Assembly: GCA_947179285.1 (NCBI GenBank)
Contig: CAMXAV010000005.1
Coordinates: 1 to 11,900, forward strand
Reading direction: 5' to 3'
Source of the DNA: an uncultured Helicobacter sp.
Lineage (GTDB): Bacteria; Campylobacterota; Campylobacteria; Campylobacterales; Helicobacteraceae
Length of the DNA: 11,900 bases
In this document: positions 1 through 6,089 of the stretch, one piece after another
How positions within the stretch are numbered: position 1 is the stretch's first letter
Layout: each line of letters begins with the position of its first letter
Program-made: the position numbers and the translations under genes
The notes under the pieces: generated by a model
Databases searched by the model: none
Seen by the model: the letters and a program-made list of their open reading frames with translations, nothing else
What the model was told of the DNA's origin: nothing

Positions 1-209
1 GGCTTGAGCAGCTCATGTGCGGGCGCGGGCATCAGATAGCCCGGCATGCTCGAATCATCGGACTCAAGCAGAATCGGGAGATTGGAACGTTTTTGTGCAC
101 TCAAGGGCAGCTTGTGCTGCATGTTTTGGCTTTCGCCCGGAATCGGGATATGCTCAACAGATTGGGCATAGACGATTGCACCCAGCAACAAAAACCAGAA
201 TCTTTTCAT
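1..209 (-). CDS. Secreted protein of unknown function (N-terminal part; runs off the window)
   Basis: The frame is open from an ATG at 207-209 to the window edge (about 69 residues seen). The start is set by a strong ribosome site, AAGGGGGGAG, a few bases upstream. The first 15 residues look like a signal peptide: basic MKR, a hydrophobic core (FWFLLLGAIVY), then a likely cut after Ala15 (VYA/QS). No lipobox cysteine is seen, so the product is probably soluble in the periplasm or exported further. The mature part visible is polar and proline-rich with no motif I recognise. It lies downstream of nadD on the same strand, with 53 bp between them that hold a possible promoter of its own. I do not assign a function, because the catalytic part, if any, is outside the window. 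Confidence 0.75.
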   Translation of the reverse strand, partial: MKRFWFLLLGAIVYAQSVEHIPIPGESQNMQHKLPLSAQKRSNLPILLESDDSSMPGYLMPAPAHELLK

Positions 210-236
210 ATTCTCCCCCCTTGCCCCGATTTTCTT

Positions 237-242
237 ATTATA
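237..242 (-). promoter_or_regulatory. -10 promoter element for the secreted-protein gene
   Basis: A TATAAT hexamer on the minus strand sits in AT-rich sequence about 28 bases before the ATG at 209, giving a leader of roughly 20 nt. No clear -35 is seen, as is usual for Campylobacterota vegetative promoters. It lies in the short gap after nadD, so the downstream gene may be expressed both by read-through and on its own. Confidence 0.5.
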
Positions 243-262
243 CATTAAAATATGTTCAGAAC

Positions 263-856
263 TTATTTTTTCAAAACCGCCTGCCAAACCTCATCGGCGA
301 TGCGCGAATCGAGCCATTGTAGAATCTCGCGATTGCCCACATGCAAGGCTTGGCGAATCTGTGTCGAGCTGCAAGGGCAGCAAAACGCGACCCAGCAAAA
401 ATCGATTGTTTGCAGAATCGCAGCATCGCTTTGGGCATTAGGGCGCGCAAAAACAACAAACACAGCCTTTTGGCGCAACGATTCAAACCCAAACCATTCA
501 TGCAAGCGCGCGAGGTGGTCGGCGCCGATGACGATTCCAATCTTTTGCGCGCTATCGATATGAAAATGCGCTTGCAGATATTCAAGCGTCTGCAAGCTCG
601 GCGTGGGCGCGCCGCGCGCTATCTCAAAGTCGCTTATGACAATTTTTGGATTGTCAAACACGATTTGCGCCCAACGCAGCCGCAGCCTTGCACAAAAGAG
701 GCTTGTTGTCTTGAATGGGCTCAAAAACGCGGGCACAACAAAGAGCCGCGCGCCAAGCGCACAAAGCCGCTCTGCTATCGCGCTATGCCCCACATGTGGC
801 GGGTCAAACGAGCCGCCGAACATCACATAATCGGGAATCGTGGCAACTTGTGGCAT
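263..856 (-). CDS. nadD: Nicotinate-nucleotide adenylyltransferase NadD
   Basis: NadD joins nicotinate mononucleotide to AMP from ATP to make deamido-NAD, a cytosolic step common to de novo and salvage NAD synthesis. The 197-residue protein has the nucleotidyltransferase signature GGSFDPPHVGH at residues 14-24, with the two histidines that bind ATP phosphates. It also has the C-terminal SSTQIR motif at 163-168, typical of NadD and related adenylyltransferases. The length is normal for the family. The frame is open further upstream to 949, but the ATG at 854-856 is chosen because AAAGGAA lies just before it and the family signature begins near residue 12. The longer reading would run through the likely promoter. 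The gene is divergent from the membrane-protein gene at 943 and is followed by a secreted-protein gene. Confidence 0.95.
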   Translation of the reverse strand: MPQVATIPDYVMFGGSFDPPHVGHSAIAERLCALGARLFVVPAFLSPFKTTSLFCARLRLRWAQIVFDNPKIVISDFEIARGAPTPSLQTLEYLQAHFHIDSAQKIGIVIGADHLARLHEWFGFESLRQKAVFVVFARPNAQSDAAILQTIDFCWVAFCCPCSSTQIRQALHVGNREILQWLDSRIADEVWQAVLKK

Positions 857-872
857 TTCTTTCCTTTGCAAC

Positions 873-878
873 ATTATA
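873..878 (-). promoter_or_regulatory. -10 element of the nadD promoter
   Basis: TATAAT on the minus strand, preceded by GTG, lies 17 bp before the nadD ATG. This places transcription start near 866 and gives a leader of only about 10 nt, which is essentially the ribosome site alone. No -35 hexamer is evident. Its expected -35 zone overlaps the -10 of the divergent promoter at 898-903. Confidence 0.5.
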
Positions 879-897
879 CACCATCGCATGCTTGTGC

Positions 898-903
898 TAT
901 AAT
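898..903 (+). promoter_or_regulatory. Extended -10 promoter for the membrane-protein gene at 943
   Basis: TATAAT preceded by TGC (895-897) forms a textbook extended -10 (TGnTATAAT). The predicted start, near 910, would give a leader of about 33 nt. The expected -35 zone (about 875-880) coincides with the -10 of the nadD promoter, so the two promoters are back to back and interlocked. Transcription from here could continue into flgM. Confidence 0.6.
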
Positions 904-942
904 GCGGAACAAAAATGGCTATATGAGAATCAAGGAAACAAC

Positions 943-1239
943 ATGGCATTTCGCAGAAAACCCAAACACAAGCCCGCCGCCGCGCCAGTAGCGGCTTCTA
1001 GCCAGCCTATGGAGGTGCGCACACACAGAGGCTTCGACCTCGCTTCGTGGATTGTCCCAACGCTTGGATTCGTTGTGTTTGCCTATACGATGATATTCGT
1101 GGCAATGTACACAATGAAAGTCGGGGGACCCAATGTGAGCCTCTATATCCCGCCCGATTCGGCGCAAGAGCGACCAAACACAAGCGTGGATAAAGTCTTG
1201 CAGGGAATCAATGACGCATTTGACCCTAACAAAAAATAA
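943..1239 (+). CDS. Small single-pass membrane protein, unknown function, upstream of flgM
   Basis: This is a 98-residue protein with ATG at 943 and AAGGA six bases before it. The N-terminus is strongly basic and rich in Ala/Pro (residues 4-18). One hydrophobic segment follows at about 35-58 (WIVPTLGFVVFAYTMIFVAMY) and then a polar tail of about 40 residues. By the positive-inside rule the N-terminus should be cytoplasmic and the tail periplasmic. I do not recognise a family. In Campylobacter jejuni the gene before flgM is flgJ, but this protein has a central membrane span and does not look like the FlgJ rod-binding domain. It ends 45 bp before flgM and may be co-transcribed with it, so a role linked to the flagellum is possible but unproven. 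Confidence 0.8.
   Translation: MAFRRKPKHKPAAAPVAASSQPMEVRTHRGFDLASWIVPTLGFVVFAYTMIFVAMYTMKVGGPNVSLYIPPDSAQERPNTSVDKVLQGINDAFDPNKK
1188..1201 (+). promoter_or_regulatory. Weak sigma-54-like site upstream of flgM
   Basis: TGG (1187-1189) and TTGC (1198-1201) give the GG-N10-GC spacing of RpoN promoters, but the CACG part of the consensus is missing. The site lies in the coding region of the membrane-protein gene, about 84 bp before the flgM ATG. A match this loose is expected about once by chance in a window of this size, so it is listed only as a candidate. Confidence 0.2.
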
Positions 1240-1253
1240 TATTGTGTCGATAT
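1227..1253 (+). promoter_or_regulatory. Possible sigma-28 (FliA) promoter of flgM
   Basis: TAAC at 1227-1230 and CGATAT at 1248-1253 are 17 bases apart. This is the spacing of the flagellar sigma-28 consensus (TAAA ... CGATAA/T). One mismatch falls in the -35 part. Predicted start is near 1260, giving a leader of about 25 nt before flgM. Control of flgM by the sigma factor that FlgM inhibits would form the usual feedback loop. An alternative vegetative -10 (TATAGT, 1251-1256) overlaps it. Confidence 0.4.
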
Positions 1254-1284
1254 AGTCTATGAATCGTTTATGAAAGGAGGCATT

Positions 1285-1506
1285 ATGATTGGCTCTATCC
1301 GACATGACAATGCGTTTTTCCAAGCCGCAAGTCAGGCTGTGAGCAACGCGCAAGGCAACGACCAAACAGCAAAACGTGCAAGCAAAGACGACAAAATCGA
1401 GACATCACGTGTTGCTGAAATCAAAGAAGCCTTGGCAAAAGGTACATATAAAATCGATATAGGAGGGAGTGCGGCAAAAATGGCACGGAATTTGCTTGGG
1501 AAGTAG
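1285..1506 (+). CDS. flgM: Anti-sigma-28 factor FlgM
   Basis: FlgM binds FliA (sigma-28) in the cytoplasm and holds back late flagellar genes until the hook is built. The protein has 73 residues, short as in other epsilon-group FlgM proteins. Its N-terminal half is polar and probably disordered. The recognisable part is the C-terminal FlgM domain from about residue 42, with RVAEIKEALAKGTYKIDI followed by KMARNLL at 65-71, the sigma-binding helices. The ATG at 1285 is chosen over the in-frame ATG at 1270 because AGGAGG sits at 1275-1280, four bases before it. flgN follows after 24 bp. The last codons (1480-1496) also spell a sigma-54 promoter. Confidence 0.93.
   Translation: MIGSIRHDNAFFQAASQAVSNAQGNDQTAKRASKDDKIETSRVAEIKEALAKGTYKIDIGGSAAKMARNLLGK
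1481..1496 (+). promoter_or_regulatory. Sigma-54 (RpoN) promoter inside the 3' end of flgM, driving flgN-flgK
   Basis: TGGCACG (1481-1487), four bases, then TTGCT (1492-1496) matches the RpoN consensus TGGCACG-N4-TTGCW at every fixed position, with GG and GC exactly 10 bases apart. Transcription should begin near 1507, directly after the flgM stop, leaving about 24 nt before flgN with its AAGGAG at 1519-1524. The element lies wholly within the codons for Met66-Leu71 of FlgM. In Helicobacter pylori flgK and the gene before it belong to the RpoN class of flagellar genes, which agrees with this placement. Confidence 0.88.
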
Positions 1507-1530
1507 TAGCTAACTTTTAAGGAGCAACAA

Positions 1531-1959
1531 ATGCTACAAACCCATATCAAAGATTCCATTGCCGATGTGCAAGCACTCATTGCCATCACCAAAGAAGATA
1601 TCGAGGACATCAAACAAGCAAAACATGAGGCAATCTTTGCGCGTATGAAGCCCAAAGAAGATTTGATTGACGCCTTTTTTCACAAAAAAGAGCTTGCCAA
1701 AGAAATCATTCAAGGGCTTGTCGAGCAGCGCCCGGGAGTTGAAGTGCGTGAACTTGTTGGTCCTGAAGCCGTTGCGTTGTTCGACACATTGAACACCCAC
1801 TTATTCGAGCTCAAAGAAGCAAATCTCCACTTCGCGCGGCTCTCTGCCGCTGTGGGTGAGTTTTATCGCTCGATGCTCGACAAGCTCATTCCGTCTGAAA
1901 GCGATTATCGCGGCAGACACATTTCTAAAGATGTCAGCTTCATCTCTGTCGATGCGTAA
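1531..1959 (+). CDS. flgN: FlgN-like flagellar export chaperone
   Basis: This 142-residue, highly charged and mostly helical protein has no membrane segment. By position and character it is the FlgN chaperone that binds the C-terminus of the junction proteins FlgK/FlgL in the cytoplasm and delivers them to the export gate. The N-terminal two thirds (residues 1-60 and 85-125) look like long amphipathic helices with Lys/Glu repeats, as in FlgN proteins. Sequence similarity alone is too weak for certainty. The assignment rests on size and on the flgM-flgN-flgK order known from Campylobacter. AAGGAG lies six bases before the ATG. Its TAA stop at 1957-1959 is part of the flgK ribosome site, which suggests coupled translation of chaperone and cargo. 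Confidence 0.82.
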   Translation: MLQTHIKDSIADVQALIAITKEDIEDIKQAKHEAIFARMKPKEDLIDAFFHKKELAKEIIQGLVEQRPGVEVRELVGPEAVALFDTLNTHLFELKEANLHFARLSAAVGEFYRSMLDKLIPSESDYRGRHISKDVSFISVDA

Positions 1960-1963
1960 GGAG
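1957..1963 (+). promoter_or_regulatory. flgK ribosome binding site overlapping the flgN stop codon
   Basis: TAAGGAG combines the flgN TAA stop with the Shine-Dalgarno site for flgK, six bases before its ATG at 1970. A ribosome finishing flgN is thus placed directly on the flgK start, which would tie junction-protein output to chaperone output. Confidence 0.7.
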
Positions 1964-1969
1964 TAGAAT

Positions 1970-3808
1970 ATGCCAAGTATTTTTACTTCTCTAAACACGG
2001 CTTATACAGGATTGATTGCCCACCAAACAATGGTCGACACGACAGGGCACAACATCGCCAACGCAAGCACAGAGCTTTATAGCCGACAAATCGTGCAAAC
2101 GAGCAACACATCGCTGAACAATATCGGCAATTTCGGCACGTATGGAATCGGCGTCAATGTCGACACAATCAAGCGCTTGCATGATGAATACATCTTTAGC
2201 CGCTATGTAACAGCAGCGGGCGAAAAAGAATATAGCCAAACCAAATACGATGTCTTGCGTGAAGTGTCAGCCTATCTTCCCGATGTCGAGAAAAAGGGCA
2301 TGTATAATGATTTGCAAGAATATTTCAATGCATGGAAGGATTTCTCGGAGAAATCGAGCGACCCTGCGCAAAGAATCGTGCTTGCCGAAAAAACCCAAAC
2401 GCTCGCCACAACGATTCGCGAAACGCGCAATCGCCTCTATCAGCTCCAGCTTGACATCAACGAAGAGGCAGCAGACATCATCAAGAAAGTCAACGATTTG
2501 GGGCAGGAGATTGCCAACATCAACAGGCAAATCACGATGTATGAGCGCGAGGACAAGCTCGCCCCAGCAAACGATTTGCGCGATGAACGCGACCGAAAGG
2601 AGCTCCAACTCTCCAAGCTCATCGGCGGGCAAGCCTTCAAAGAGGCGCTCAAAGTCGATGGCATGTTCACAGATTCTGTCGACTTCACCGAGGATTATAG
2701 CTATAAAATCGCAAATGGTTATACGCTTGTCGATGGCGTGAGCTTCCACCCGCTCGCTGTCGATAACTCGAAGAATCCCGAAGGATTCTATAACTTCCTC
2801 TACACCAAACAAGATTGGAAGCACAAAGATTTGACCTCTGATTTGCGCGAAGGCAAGCTTGGCGCGTTGCTTGCCACAGGTGTGGCTGATGTGAGCAAAA
2901 GCGCAACCGCGACACTCGGCGACATTCAGCGCTACATCAACATGCTCGATACCTTTGCCGCCACGCTCATCGAATCGACCAACAACATCTATGCCCGAAG
3001 CGCCGCGCCCAACATTCGCGGCGATTTTATGGAGAATCTCGATGCCAACGAAGCTGTCGTGAGCTCGGGCTATCATTTCCGCGAGGGTAGCTTCGATGTT
3101 GTGCTCTATAATAGCGTGGGCGATGAGATTGCGCGCAAGACGGTTACCATTGATGGCAAAACCACGATGAACGACATCTTGACGCAGCTCAACACAAACT
3201 CTGATGACAACAATGACGGCAACGCGAACAATGACTTCGATGACTATTTCGAGGCAGTGTATAACAACAAATCGCGCACATTCCAAATCAACCCCAAAGC
3301 CGCGCTGAACATCAAAGAAATCACGATTGGTATCGAAGACAAAGGCAGCAACATCGCCGGCGCGCTCGGGCTCAACCGATTCTTTGATGGGCGCGATGCA
3401 AGGGACATCAACCTTGCATTGAATTATCGCGATGACCCAACGACCATTAAGGCATATAAGGCAAATGTAACGGGTAACCATGATGTCGCAAATGCGATGA
3501 TTCAGTTGCAATACGATAACGTGATGTTCCGCGAATATGACGGCACAGACCATGCGTTCAAGCTCTTTGAGTATTATAAAAACCTCGCAGGGCAAATCGC
3601 AAACGACACAGCAGACGCGTTGGCAAACAACGAGCTTAAAGCCGCCGTGCTCGCCTCTGCCAAAGAAGAACATGATGCCATCTCGGGTGTGAGCCTCGAT
3701 GAGGAACTCACCAATTTGATTCAATTCCAAGCGGGCTATACGGCAAACGCCAAGGTAGTAAAGGCGCTCGATGAAATCATCAACACACTCTTGGGCTTGA
3801 AACAATAG
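1970..3808 (+). CDS. flgK: Flagellar hook-associated protein 1, FlgK
   Basis: FlgK is exported through the flagellar channel and forms the first junction ring between hook and filament. The 612-residue length fits the larger epsilon-group FlgK proteins. The N-terminus has the rod/hook signature with TTGHNIANAS at 24-33. The C-terminus (575-612) has the matching helix with LIQFQAGYTANAKVVKALDE and ends with the typical INTLL. Both ends should pair as the D0 coiled coil. Between them are a helical D1 region (about 130-220) and variable outer domains. An acidic Asp/Asn-rich loop at 412-425 resembles a calcium-binding loop. ATG at 1970 has a good ribosome site shared with the flgN stop. The gene is convergent with the glycosyltransferase, with 15 bp between the stops and no clear terminator hairpin. 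Confidence 0.96.
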   Translation: MPSIFTSLNTAYTGLIAHQTMVDTTGHNIANASTELYSRQIVQTSNTSLNNIGNFGTYGIGVNVDTIKRLHDEYIFSRYVTAAGEKEYSQTKYDVLREVSAYLPDVEKKGMYNDLQEYFNAWKDFSEKSSDPAQRIVLAEKTQTLATTIRETRNRLYQLQLDINEEAADIIKKVNDLGQEIANINRQITMYEREDKLAPANDLRDERDRKELQLSKLIGGQAFKEALKVDGMFTDSVDFTEDYSYKIANGYTLVDGVSFHPLAVDNSKNPEGFYNFLYTKQDWKHKDLTSDLREGKLGALLATGVADVSKSATATLGDIQRYINMLDTFAATLIESTNNIYARSAAPNIRGDFMENLDANEAVVSSGYHFREGSFDVVLYNSVGDEIARKTVTIDGKTTMNDILTQLNTNSDDNNDGNANNDFDDYFEAVYNNKSRTFQINPKAALNIKEITIGIEDKGSNIAGALGLNRFFDGRDARDINLALNYRDDPTTIKAYKANVTGNHDVANAMIQLQYDNVMFREYDGTDHAFKLFEYYKNLAGQIANDTADALANNELKAAVLASAKEEHDAISGVSLDEELTNLIQFQAGYTANAKVVKALDEIINTLLGLKQ

Positions 3809-3823
3809 TTTGATTCTTCTAAA

Positions 3824-4936
3824 TCAGCCCTCGCAAAGCTCGCGATAGAGCGCATGCCATTGTGGAATGATTTGCTCGGGCAAAAAGGCGCGGATTCTCT
3901 GTTTTGCGCCTTGTGCAAGCTTTGCATAAAGCGCCTTGTCGTCTTTGAGCGTGCGCAAGGCATTGGCGAGTGCCTGCGAATCGCACGCGGGGACGACAAG
4001 CCCGCTTTGCATATCAAGATTGACATCATGCACGCCCGAGCGTTCAATCTTTGTTGCAACAACGGGCTTGCCAAAGCCCATTGCCTCGAGCTGCACGATT
4101 CCAAACATCTCTGTGCGCTCGATTGAGGGCAGCACAAACACATCGCATTGCTCGAAATAATTGCAAATCTCTTGCGTACTCAACGCGCCCAACAAAAACA
4201 CGCGATTCTGGAGATTGTGCCGCACAATTTGTTCCGACAGATTCCGATACAGCGCGCCATCGCCCCCGATGAAAATGCGAAAACTCTCATCAAGCGCATT
4301 TGCCGCGTCTATCAAATACGCAAAGCCCTTGTAATAGACCAAGCGCCCGAGCGCGAAAACATTAAAAAAACTTTTGTCAAGTTCAATGCAATTTTCTTGT
4401 GGCATAAGGGGCGCGATAGAATAGGGAATCACCCTGCCTTTGGGCGCAAAATGCGGGGTATAGTCCGAATCTTCGATATGCGCGCGCGTTGCGCCAACGA
4501 CAACATCGGCGCGGCGAATGAGCCAACGCAAAAGCGGCGCATAGAATCGCAAGAGGCGCTTTTGGCGCACGATGTCGGCATGCCATTGCAAGACAATCTT
4601 TGCCTTTGGGCGCACCAAAAACAGCGCGAGCGCCGCCATTGGGTCTGGGTGGTGCACATGAATGATGTCATATTGCGAGCCAAGCGCACGCAAACGCGCA
4701 ATCATCATCGGCGCAATCGCCGTTCGCGCGAGCTTGCCAAAGCTTGCAGCGCGTGTAATCGTGTAGTGCGTCTCGCCGATTCTATGCGTGCTTGTTTGCG
4801 AGCGCAGTGTCTCGCTCGCACAAAGCACATCTGTTTGCAACCCCGCAGCATTGCAACCCTCGACAAGCTCGGCAATCACGCGTTCCACGCCGCCATGCGT
4901 TGGCGGATAGAATTTGCCCAAATGTAGGATTCTCAT
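3824..4936 (-). CDS. Glycosyltransferase family 4 (GT-B fold)
   Basis: This 370-residue enzyme is predicted to transfer a sugar from a nucleotide sugar, with retention, onto a growing surface glycan. The N-terminal acceptor domain begins with FYPPTHGGVERV (9-20), the glycine-rich loop typical of family 4. HVHHPDP (93-99) is also typical. The C-terminal donor domain carries GRLVYYKGF (197-205), FIGGDG (222-227) and the retaining E-x7-E motif at Glu276 and Glu284. No membrane span or signal peptide is seen, so it probably acts at the inner face of the cytoplasmic membrane. The start lies 5 bp after gmd. TAAGG, made partly from the gmd stop, is its weak ribosome site. Its neighbour suggests a GDP-linked donor such as mannose, rhamnose or fucose, but the sugar cannot be read from sequence. 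Confidence 0.92.
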   Translation of the reverse strand: MRILHLGKFYPPTHGGVERVIAELVEGCNAAGLQTDVLCASETLRSQTSTHRIGETHYTITRAASFGKLARTAIAPMMIARLRALGSQYDIIHVHHPDPMAALALFLVRPKAKIVLQWHADIVRQKRLLRFYAPLLRWLIRRADVVVGATRAHIEDSDYTPHFAPKGRVIPYSIAPLMPQENCIELDKSFFNVFALGRLVYYKGFAYLIDAANALDESFRIFIGGDGALYRNLSEQIVRHNLQNRVFLLGALSTQEICNYFEQCDVFVLPSIERTEMFGIVQLEAMGFGKPVVATKIERSGVHDVNLDMQSGLVVPACDSQALANALRTLKDDKALYAKLAQGAKQRIRAFLPEQIIPQWHALYRELCEG

Positions 4937-4941
4937 GCGCC

Positions 4942-5967
4942 TTATGAACGCAAATTGTGCTGCATGTCGGATTCGAGCATGAGCTTGCAGAGCTGCTGCA
5001 AATCGCAGCTAGGATTCCAACCAAGCAGCTTGCGGGCTTTGCTCGCATCGCCAATCAGGCAATCGACATCGCTTGGGCGGTAATATTTTGGGTTAATGCG
5101 CACGCGCACAATGCCGCGTTCGTCACGTGCAATCTCGCGAGCGCCGCTGTTTTCCCACGCAATCGGAATCTTCGCGAGCGTGAAGCAATACTCGACAAAT
5201 TCTTTAATGCTATAACTCTTGCCTGTCGCCAAGACAAAGGTTTCGGGCGTGTCGTATTGCAACATCTGCCACATACCCTCGACATATTCTTTGGCAAAGC
5301 CCCAATCGCGTTTGGCATAGAGATTGCCAAGCTCGAGGCATTCTATCTTGCCTAGCGAAATCTTGGCGACAGAATCGGTGATTTTGCGCGTTACAAACTC
5401 GATGCCCCGCAACGGGGATTCATGATTGAACAAGATTCCGCTGCAAGCAAAGAGTTGATAGCTTTGCGCGTAGTTGATTGTGAGCCAATGCGCATAGAGT
5501 TTCGAGGTTGCATAGGGGCTGCAAGGGCAAAATGGGGATTGCTCGTTTTGTGTGGGCGAGCCTGTGTTGCCAAACATCTCGGAGGTCGAGGCTTGGTAGA
5601 AGCGAATCTTGGGGTTACAGATTCGGATAGCCTCGAGCAAATGAAGCGCGCCGAGTGCGTTGGTGTGCATTGTGGCAAGTGGCTGGGTGAAAGAGCTTGG
5701 GACAAAGGATTGCGCAGCGAGGTTATAGATTTCATCGGGTTCAATGCTTTCAATCAGCGCAAAGACGGCGCTGCTATCGGTGATGTCGGTCTCAATGAGC
5801 GTCAATGCGGCATGCTCTTCGATTCCAAGCGCCCGCAAACGCCAAAAATTTGGGGTACTCACGCGCCGATAAATCCCATACACTGCATAGCCCTTTGCCA
5901 ACAACAACGCCGCAAGGTATGCACCATCTTGCCCCGTAATCCCCGTTATGATTGCCTTTTTAGACAT
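4942..5967 (-). CDS. gmd: GDP-mannose 4,6-dehydratase
   Basis: Gmd converts GDP-D-mannose to GDP-4-keto-6-deoxymannose, the branch point to GDP-fucose, GDP-rhamnose and related sugars of O-antigen or capsule. This 341-residue short-chain dehydrogenase has the nucleotide-binding loop GITGQDG (9-15), STSEMFG (127-133) with the catalytic Thr and Glu, and Y152-x3-K156. Gmd hallmarks are NHESPLRG (181-188), FVTRKIT (191-197), AKRDWGFAKEYVEGMW (218-233) and YYRPSDVD (295-302). It resembles the short Gmd type known from Pseudomonas aeruginosa more than the about 370-residue enterobacterial type. ATG at 5965-5967 has AAAGGGG about ten bases upstream. No reductase or epimerase (fcl, rmd) is adjacent, so the final sugar is open. 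A heptose substrate is a less likely alternative, since related enzymes act on GDP-manno-heptose. Confidence 0.94.
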   Translation of the reverse strand: MSKKAIITGITGQDGAYLAALLLAKGYAVYGIYRRVSTPNFWRLRALGIEEHAALTLIETDITDSSAVFALIESIEPDEIYNLAAQSFVPSSFTQPLATMHTNALGALHLLEAIRICNPKIRFYQASTSEMFGNTGSPTQNEQSPFCPCSPYATSKLYAHWLTINYAQSYQLFACSGILFNHESPLRGIEFVTRKITDSVAKISLGKIECLELGNLYAKRDWGFAKEYVEGMWQMLQYDTPETFVLATGKSYSIKEFVEYCFTLAKIPIAWENSGAREIARDERGIVRVRINPKYYRPSDVDCLIGDASKARKLLGWNPSCDLQQLCKLMLESDMQHNLRS

Positions 5968-6003
5968 CAGCGTCTCGCCCCTTTTGTCTCATTACAAGCA
6001 AAA

Positions 6004-6009
6004 ATTTTA
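6004..6009 (-). promoter_or_regulatory. Extended -10 promoter for the gmd-glycosyltransferase unit
   Basis: On the minus strand, TAAAAT is preceded by TGT (TGn motif), 36 bp upstream of the gmd ATG, predicting a leader of about 30 nt. It lies in the 122-bp AT-rich divergent gap 5968-6089, which differs clearly in composition from the flanking genes. No -35 is visible. Confidence 0.42.
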
Positions 6010-6036
6010 ACACAACTAATCTGAAAAAATATTAAG

Positions 6037-6052
6037 TATAATATGCTACAAT
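6037..6052 (+). promoter_or_regulatory. Promoter for the CNNM/CorC-type gene (two overlapping -10 candidates)
   Basis: TATAAT lies at 6037-6042. Just downstream, TACAAT at 6047-6052 is preceded by TGC (extended -10). Either would start transcription 30-40 nt before the TTG start at 6090. Both may be used. The gmd promoter reads away from the same gap. Confidence 0.5.
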
Positions 6053-6089
6053 CGTTTACATACTTTTGTTTTGTCGTTAGAGGAGTTTA

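Noticed and set aside
74..91. Sigma-54-like TTGGAACG followed by TGC on the plus strand
   Set aside because: The GG to GC spacing is 11 instead of 10, and it faces no gene on the plus strand nearby; it lies antisense in the secreted-protein gene.
857..949. Longer N-terminus for nadD starting at 949
   Set aside because: It would read through both divergent -10 boxes and past the start of the gene at 943, adds Cys-rich sequence unlike the family, and lacks the good ribosome site seen at 856.
943..1239. Reading the membrane protein as a divergent FlgJ because of its place before flgM
   Set aside because: FlgJ rod-binding domains have no central membrane span, and no conserved FlgJ residues are visible.
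2267..3805. Open frame of 512 codons on the minus strand, fully antisense to flgK
   Set aside because: It is in exact codon register with flgK, so it stays open only because flgK rarely uses TTA, CTA and TCA codons. The translation has no recognisable motif and no ribosome site was evident. The same explains the long opposite-strand frames at 341-991, 4148-4927 and 6132-6899.
3809..3823. Terminator between flgK and the convergent glycosyltransferase gene
   Set aside because: Only a weak AT stem (TGATT/AATCA) is present, without GC core or T run. I see no convincing intrinsic terminator.
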